Assembly: GCA_037440765.1 (NCBI GenBank)
Contig: JBBITL010000119.1
Coordinates: 1 to 10,238, forward strand
Length of the DNA: 10,238 nt
Origin: DTKY01 sp037440765
Lineage (GTDB): Bacteria; Acidobacteriota; Terriglobia; Bryobacterales; Bryobacteraceae
Direction of reading: 5' to 3'
Shown here: in pieces, positions 6,412 through 10,238 of the stretch
Numbering within the stretch: position 1 is the first letter of the stretch
How the letters are laid out: each line of letters starts with the position of its first letter
Position numbers and translations under genes: made by a program
Notes under the pieces: model-generated
What the model was told of the DNA's origin: nothing
Seen by the model: the letters and a program-made list of their open reading frames with translations, nothing else
Database searches by the model: none

Positions 6412-8324
6412 CTGGCGCGGGCGGCCGCCGGCCGCGGCGTCAACAGCGACACCACGATCAGCACCAGGAACCCCAGCGGGACGGTGACGATCGCCGGCTG
6501 GCTGAACGGTACGATGGCGTCGGCCGGGTTCCAGCCGTACACGTCCCTGTAAGCCTGCGCGCTCATCAGTATCCAGGTGAGCGAGGAGACCATGCCCACT
6601 ATGATGGCCGCCGTGATGCCCTGCTTGGTGGTGCGCTTCCAGAACAGCAGCATGATCAGCGACGGCAGGTTCGCCGAGGCCGCGATGTTGAAGGCCCACC
6701 CGACCAGGAAGTTGACGTTCATCCGCGCAAACAGGATGCCGAGCGCGATGGCCAGCACGCCGACGCACAGCGAGGCCACCTTCGCGGCGGCCACTTTGCG
6801 GAATTCGTCCATGGGGATCCTCAGGACGTTGCTCATCAGGTCGTGCGCCACCGCCCCGCTGGCCGCCATAATCAGGCCGCTCACGGTGCCGAGCACCGTG
6901 GTGAACGCCACCGCCGAGATGACGGCGAACAGCAGCTCGCTGATGCTGCGGGCCAGCAGCGGCGCCGCCATGTTGGAGTCCGTCACGTCCAGCGCCCCGC
7001 TGGTCATGGCGCCCAGGCCCAGGAACAGCGTCAGCACGTAGAAGCAGCCGATGGCGGCGATGCCCACCACGGTGCTCTTGCGGGCGCTCACCTGGTCCTT
7101 AACCGTGTAGTAGCGGATCAGGATGTGCGGCAGCGATGCCGTGCCGCAGAACAGGGCCAGCATCAGCGACAAAAAGTCGAGTTTGTCGAAGAGCTTCGTG
7201 CCGCGCACCTTCTGGAAGGTCGGGCTGGAGCCCGGCGTCATGAAGTCGTCGCCGGCGGTTGGCTTCTGGAAGTACACCGTGGTCACGCTGCCGTCGGCCT
7301 CGGTGAGCTTCTCCGAGCCCCACAGAACCACCTCGCTCTGCTGCATGGTCCTGATGAAAGCGAAGGGGCCCAGCGGTCCGGTCTGCTCCACGCCGCCCGG
7401 CAGCTTCGAGGCATAGCCCACCGGCAGCAGGTCCGCCTCTCCCGCCTGCTTGCCGCGCGGCAGGCCGTTGACAAACTTCCGGCCGTCCGGATGCACCCGC
7501 AGCGTCTGCGCTTCCGACAGGGTGTCGCCCTGCTTCCGGTAGACCGAGACCACGCCGGCTGCATTGCGGACGCGCACATAAGGCGTGTTCCGCCAGGCGC
7601 CCTCTTCCGGCAGCACCTCGGCCCCCGCCGCGCCGGTGATCTCAGCGGCGGGAATGCCCGCGCGCATCAGCCGCACGGGTTCGCCGTCAGCGGTGGTGGG
7701 CCTGGTGGTCACCCCGCGCATCAGGATCAGCACGGTCATGACCGCGCACAACATCACCAGCATGCCGCCCTTGATGAACTGGACCCAGGTGGTCGAGACC
7801 ATGCCGGCCGTGGTGACGATCAGCGTCACCACCGTGCCCACCACCAGCACGCCCACATAATGCGGGAAGCCCAGCAGCGGCTGCACCAGCGCCCCGGCGC
7901 CCACCATCTGCGGGATCAGGTAGAAGCAACTCACCACCAGTGTGCTGATGGCTGCGGCCAGCTTGATGCCGCGTGAGTTGAACTTGTTGTCCAGCGCGTC
8001 GGCGAACGTGAACCGGCCCAGCCGCTTCAGCGGCTCGGCGACAATGAACAGCGCCACAATCCAGCCGGCCAGGTACCCGATCGAATACAGGAACCCGTCG
8101 AAGCCGAAGAACGCCAGCATCCCGCAGATGCCCAAAAACGAGGCGGCCGACAGATAGTCTCCGGCGAATGCCACGCCGTTGACGCCCCAGTGGATGCCTC
8201 CGCCGGCGGCGAAGTAGCCCGAGGCTGATTTCGCCCGGCGGCCCAGGTAGAAACTGATGCCCAGTACTGCTCCGGCGAAAAAAAGGAATACGATGATGGC
8301 GGTGATCGAAGTTGCGTGGATCAA
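6408..8324 (-). CDS. ActP-like sodium:solute symporter with a large extracytoplasmic insert
   Basis: A 638-aa member of the sodium:solute symporter family (SSS, TC 2.A.21) close to the acetate permease ActP, predicted to bring in acetate or another small carboxylate with Na+. Matching landmarks are VNGVAFAGDYLSAASFLG (48-65), GRFTFADAL (103-111), STTWVQFIKG (177-186), FCGTASLPHILIRYYTV (392-408), ISAVAFTTVLGTVSGL (469-484) and AFNIAASANLP (544-554). About 13 membrane helices are expected. Between LeuT-fold helices 5 and 6, roughly 180 residues (204-384) replace a ~35-residue loop in E. coli ActP (recalled from memory). Topology puts this insert outside. The TTG start at 8324 is supported by AGGGAG 7 bases upstream. 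It lies 15 bases after the DUF485 gene, the usual partner arrangement. Confidence 0.93.
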   Translation of the reverse strand: MIHATSITAIIVFLFFAGAVLGISFYLGRRAKSASGYFAAGGGIHWGVNGVAFAGDYLSAASFLGICGMLAFFGFDGFLYSIGYLAGWIVALFIVAEPLKRLGRFTFADALDNKFNSRGIKLAAAISTLVVSCFYLIPQMVGAGALVQPLLGFPHYVGVLVVGTVVTLIVTTAGMVSTTWVQFIKGGMLVMLCAVMTVLILMRGVTTRPTTADGEPVRLMRAGIPAAEITGAAGAEVLPEEGAWRNTPYVRVRNAAGVVSVYRKQGDTLSEAQTLRVHPDGRKFVNGLPRGKQAGEADLLPVGYASKLPGGVEQTGPLGPFAFIRTMQQSEVVLWGSEKLTEADGSVTTVYFQKPTAGDDFMTPGSSPTFQKVRGTKLFDKLDFLSLMLALFCGTASLPHILIRYYTVKDQVSARKSTVVGIAAIGCFYVLTLFLGLGAMTSGALDVTDSNMAAPLLARSISELLFAVISAVAFTTVLGTVSGLIMAASGAVAHDLMSNVLRIPMDEFRKVAAAKVASLCVGVLAIALGILFARMNVNFLVGWAFNIAASANLPSLIMLLFWKRTTKQGITAAIIVGMVSSLTWILMSAQAYRDVYGWNPADAIVPFSQPAIVTVPLGFLVLIVVSLLTPRPAAARAS

Positions 8325-8339
8325 GTGTTTGCTCCCTCT

Positions 8340-8597
8340 TCAGGATTTCCGGCTGAGTGCCCCGTAGACCAGGGCCAGCACGATCGCCGCCACGATCAGC
8401 CCGAAGCCGTACGTCACAGCCACGTTGACTCCGCCCATAACCGGCCTGCTCATGAACTGCGGAGCGAAGGCGCTCATCAGCATGAAGCCACCGTATATGG
8501 CCGCGTACACCGCGAACAGGCCGAGTCCCAGCCGGGTATTGTGGGAGACGACCGCCTCGTCTTCCTTCTCCTTCACTATCTTCGCCCTCAGATCCAT
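8340..8597 (-). CDS. DUF485 (YjcH-like) small inner-membrane protein
   Basis: An 85-aa protein with two membrane segments (about residues 27-47 and 57-80). It carries the DUF485 signature LFAVYAAIYGGFMLMSAFAP followed by GVNVAVTYGFGLIVAAIVLALVYG. The charged N-terminus (RAKIVKEKEDEA) is cytoplasmic. The family, which includes E. coli YjcH, is almost always encoded directly upstream of ActP-type symporters and is thought to help the permease; its exact function is not established. The ATG at 8597 has a near-perfect site, TAAGGAG, 6 bases upstream, stronger than that of the symporter. It sits 42 bases after the outer-membrane protein gene on the same strand. Confidence 0.93.
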   Translation of the reverse strand: MDLRAKIVKEKEDEAVVSHNTRLGLGLFAVYAAIYGGFMLMSAFAPQFMSRPVMGGVNVAVTYGFGLIVAAIVLALVYGALSRKS

Positions 8598-8639
8598 ATA
8601 GGGCTCCTTAGTTGGGTTCGAACTTCCCGCCTCGCTGGC
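8598..8639 (-). promoter_or_regulatory. Spacer between the barrel gene and DUF485, with a strong ribosome binding site
   Basis: The 42-base gap contains TAAGGAG (minus strand, 6 bases before ATG 8597). A short GGCTC/GAGCC stem (8637-8651) overlaps the barrel gene stop but has no T tract. I see no convincing promoter, so read-through from the barrel gene is likely. Confidence 0.4.
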
Positions 8640-9956
8640 TCAGAACGAGCCCCGCAGTCCCGCTATGAACAAGTGCCGTGTGAATTCGCGCCCCGCCGTG
8701 TTGGGGACACGCGACCTCACCGAGTCGTGCGACCAGGCCGCCTCGGCGGTCAGCCGCCTGTTGACGGTGTAACTCAACGATGCGCTGGGCGTGTAGATCC
8801 AGTCCTCGCGGTTGACCGGCGCCTGCCAGTCGCCGCCGTGTACCCTGAAGCCGGCCGTGGCCAGAATCCTCTGCGTGTGTTGGCGCCGCCAGGCCAGCTC
8901 GTAGACGATGTCCTCGTATACGCTGTGGCTCGAAAACGCCGGCTGCTCATAGCGGGCATGTGTGGCGGTGACCGTGTCGCGCCCGGTGGGCAGCCAGCTC
9001 GCCGAGGCGTTGATGAACCACAGCATCTCGTCCGCGTCGAACCCTGCCGGGCGCATCTTGAAGCTCCGCAAGTCCGGCCCGCCCAGCAGGTTCAGCCTCA
9101 GCCAGCTTGCCGGCCATCCCTCCACGCCGGCCAGCACCCGGTGGTAGCTGCTGGAGTAGGGACTCTTCACCCCGAGCAACTCGCCCTGCTGCTGGCGCCC
9201 ATACCGGTGGCCCGCCACCAGCCACGTCTTCGGAGCGACCCCGTAGCCGGCGTCCACGCCGCCGCTCAATTCGTACCGGTCGACGTAGTTCTCGTACCCG
9301 GCGTAAGCGCCCGTGCGCGCGCGCTGCCCGGTGCGGAAGTCGTGAATGTACGAGGTGAACACCGGCCGCACGAACCAGTCCCGCCGCGTGTGCGTCAGCC
9401 TGAAGCCGTTGCGCACGATTGCGGCGTCCCTCCGGTCGCGCAGCGGGATGCCTCCGATAGCGGGGATGTCGCCGCGGTTGGCCACGTCGAAAATGGGCCC
9501 CTGGTCGCTGCCGTCGATCCTGACCAGAGAATTCGTGAACTCCCAGGCGGTTCTCCCGGAGCTGCCGTTGAAGTTGGCCCCCGCGCGGTGCGCTACGTGG
9601 TTCTCCGAGGCGTGGCTGTGGTAGCGCACGATCTCGGGTGTGTAACTGAACGCCGCCCTGAACGCAGGTGTCCGTCCGTAGCCCAGCGCCAGCCCCAGGG
9701 CGCCGGTGGTGACTGTGGAGCGCTTGCGGGCGTTGGCACCGATGTCTTGCAGAAACACGTTCCCGTCCACGGTTTCCCTCACCGCGTAGCTCGAAGTGAA
9801 GCTCCAGGCGCTCTTGGGCTGCGGCGGGCTGGCGGCCTGGGCATCGGGGAACCGGCTCCGCGCGGCGATGCTCGTCACGGCGACCGGGGCGGCCCTGGCC
9901 GGCGTGTTCGTCGTCTGGAAGTTGGCCAGCCGGGCCCCGAGCCTGCCGCCGCCCAC
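8640..9956 (-). CDS. Outer-membrane beta-barrel protein (5' end uncertain)
   Basis: The open frame gives up to 438 residues. From about residue 50 the protein alternates polar and hydrophobic residues with many Tyr/Trp/Arg and short turns. Examples are AWSFTSSYAVRETVDGNVFLQ near the start, YHRVLAGVEGWPASWLRLNLL in the middle, and the end FIAGLRGSF with a C-terminal Phe, as in barrels inserted by the Bam complex. I recognise the fold, not a named family. Placement upstream of DUF485 and the symporter suggests a porin for the same solute (inference). The 5' end is doubtful: the listed start is GTG 9956 (GTG 9878 is another in-frame choice), and neither gives a signal peptide. The sequence DAQA before ASPPQPK looks like the end of a lost signal peptide, and the first ~35 codons overlap the divergent TPR gene. 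Confidence 0.75.
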   Translation of the reverse strand: MGGGRLGARLANFQTTNTPARAAPVAVTSIAARSRFPDAQAASPPQPKSAWSFTSSYAVRETVDGNVFLQDIGANARKRSTVTTGALGLALGYGRTPAFRAAFSYTPEIVRYHSHASENHVAHRAGANFNGSSGRTAWEFTNSLVRIDGSDQGPIFDVANRGDIPAIGGIPLRDRRDAAIVRNGFRLTHTRRDWFVRPVFTSYIHDFRTGQRARTGAYAGYENYVDRYELSGGVDAGYGVAPKTWLVAGHRYGRQQQGELLGVKSPYSSSYHRVLAGVEGWPASWLRLNLLGGPDLRSFKMRPAGFDADEMLWFINASASWLPTGRDTVTATHARYEQPAFSSHSVYEDIVYELAWRRQHTQRILATAGFRVHGGDWQAPVNREDWIYTPSASLSYTVNRRLTAEAAWSHDSVRSRVPNTAGREFTRHLFIAGLRGSF

Positions 9957-10238
9957 CTCGCTCGAAGAGGCCCTGGCGGCCCTCGACGCGGGGCAGTTCC
10001 AGCAAGCGGCGCGTCTGGCCAGGCGGCTGCGGACCGAGGGAACGCTCGCGACCGAGGAACTCGGCGGCCCGGCCTTCGTGCTCGGCGCGGCGGCGGCCTA
10101 CGAGGCCGGGCATTTCCGCGGTCAGGCCCGACAAGGCCGGCTAATGCAGGCCGCCCGCGACCTGGAAGACGCCCGCAACCGCGGTTTCCCGCCGGATCGC
10201 CAGGGCGAGGGGCTTTGGCTCCTGGGAACCACGCTGCT
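9868..10238 (+). CDS. Membrane-anchored TPR-like repeat protein, N-terminal part
   Basis: An open frame runs from ATG 9868 off the right edge (123 complete codons). An N-terminal hydrophobic anchor (LVTATGAALAGVFVVWKLA) is followed by a proline-rich linker. Helical repeats follow: SLEEALAALDAGQFQQAARLARRL, GPAFVLGAAAAYEAGHF, then AARDLEDARNRGFPPDRQGEGLWLLGTTL. The A/G/Y spacing fits tetratricopeptide-type repeats, and the 'ARDRGFPPGR.GEGL.LLG' style is one I associate with Planctomycetes proteins. The frame is open back to a TAG at 9787-9789, so GTG 9796 or TTG 9814 are other possible starts. No good ribosome binding site precedes ATG 9868. It overlaps the 5' end of the divergent barrel gene, which suggests a disrupted junction. 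The function is unknown. Confidence 0.62.
   Translation, partial: MLVTATGAALAGVFVVWKLASRAPSLPPPTSLEEALAALDAGQFQQAARLARRLRTEGTLATEELGGPAFVLGAAAAYEAGHFRGQARQGRLMQAARDLEDARNRGFPPDRQGEGLWLLGTTL

Noticed and set aside
6421..6435. GCGGCC/GGCCGC stem near the end of the symporter gene as a bidirectional terminator
   Set aside because: It is a 6-bp stem inside coding sequence with no T tract on either side, and is easily explained by GC-rich Ala/Arg codons.
6309..7976. Long plus-strand open frame opposite the symporter
   Set aside because: It is low-complexity His/Arg/Gln/Gly-rich sequence antisense to a clear ActP-like gene, so it is a shadow frame.
8947..10134. 395-aa minus-strand frame overlapping the barrel and TPR genes
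   Set aside because: It is arginine/glycine-rich with no domain, shifted against the barrel frame, and lies over two better-supported genes.
1..10238. CRISPR array, tRNA, rRNA, insertion sequence or phage genes
   Set aside because: No regularly spaced repeats, tRNA-like cloverleaf, rRNA signature, transposase or integrase motifs were seen on either strand by eye.

Overview
The window is GC-rich, bacterial and densely coded, with almost every gene boundary overlapping or within a few bases of the next. From memory of the families, the Nudix hydrolase, the rph-rdgB pair and the outer-membrane barrel beside an acetate-type permease look most like Acidobacteriota (Bryobacterales/Solibacter type). 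This is inference from protein character, not a search. The partial TPR protein at the right edge looks more like a family I associate with Planctomycetes. The gene facing it lacks a signal peptide, so the last ~400 bases may be a rearrangement or an assembly join.

Layout. 1-690 (+): the tail of an M16 peptidase-like protein, translationally coupled by an ATGA overlap to a Nudix (ADP-ribose pyrophosphatase-like) hydrolase, closed by a strong GC hairpin. 736-~843 (+): the N-terminal half of a ribbon-helix-helix DNA-binding protein, apparently broken, running into the 3' end of a convergent gene. 847-2938 (-): a tightly packed operon read right to left: a 46-aa single-pass membrane protein, rph (RNase PH), rdgB (ITP/XTP pyrophosphatase) and a class I SAM methyltransferase. 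The last three are linked by 4-bp ATGA and GTGA overlaps. 2939-3092: a divergent control region with an inverted repeat and three 7-bp-spaced AGCAT repeats.

3093-6411 (+): a two-gene unit. The first gene is an 841-aa membrane sensor joining an extracytoplasmic Cache domain, a PAS domain, a CBS pair and a GlnD/DUF294-type nucleotidyltransferase with its C-terminal domain. Four bases later comes a calcineurin-like metallophosphoesterase. 6408-9956 (-): a convergent operon read right to left: an outer-membrane beta-barrel protein, a DUF485 (YjcH-like) small membrane protein and an ActP-like sodium:solute symporter with a ~180-residue extracytoplasmic insert. The two convergent units end on one shared CTAG, each strand using it for a TAG stop.

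The most interesting reading is that 3093-9956 is one functional island. A carboxylate-type solute would enter through the outer-membrane barrel and the symporter/DUF485 pair, while the Cache-PAS-CBS-nucleotidyltransferase senses the solute outside and nucleotide status inside. The neighbouring phosphoesterase could be the reversing activity. The domains are visible in the sequence; the regulatory link is a hypothesis. No tRNA, rRNA, CRISPR, insertion sequence or integrase was seen.
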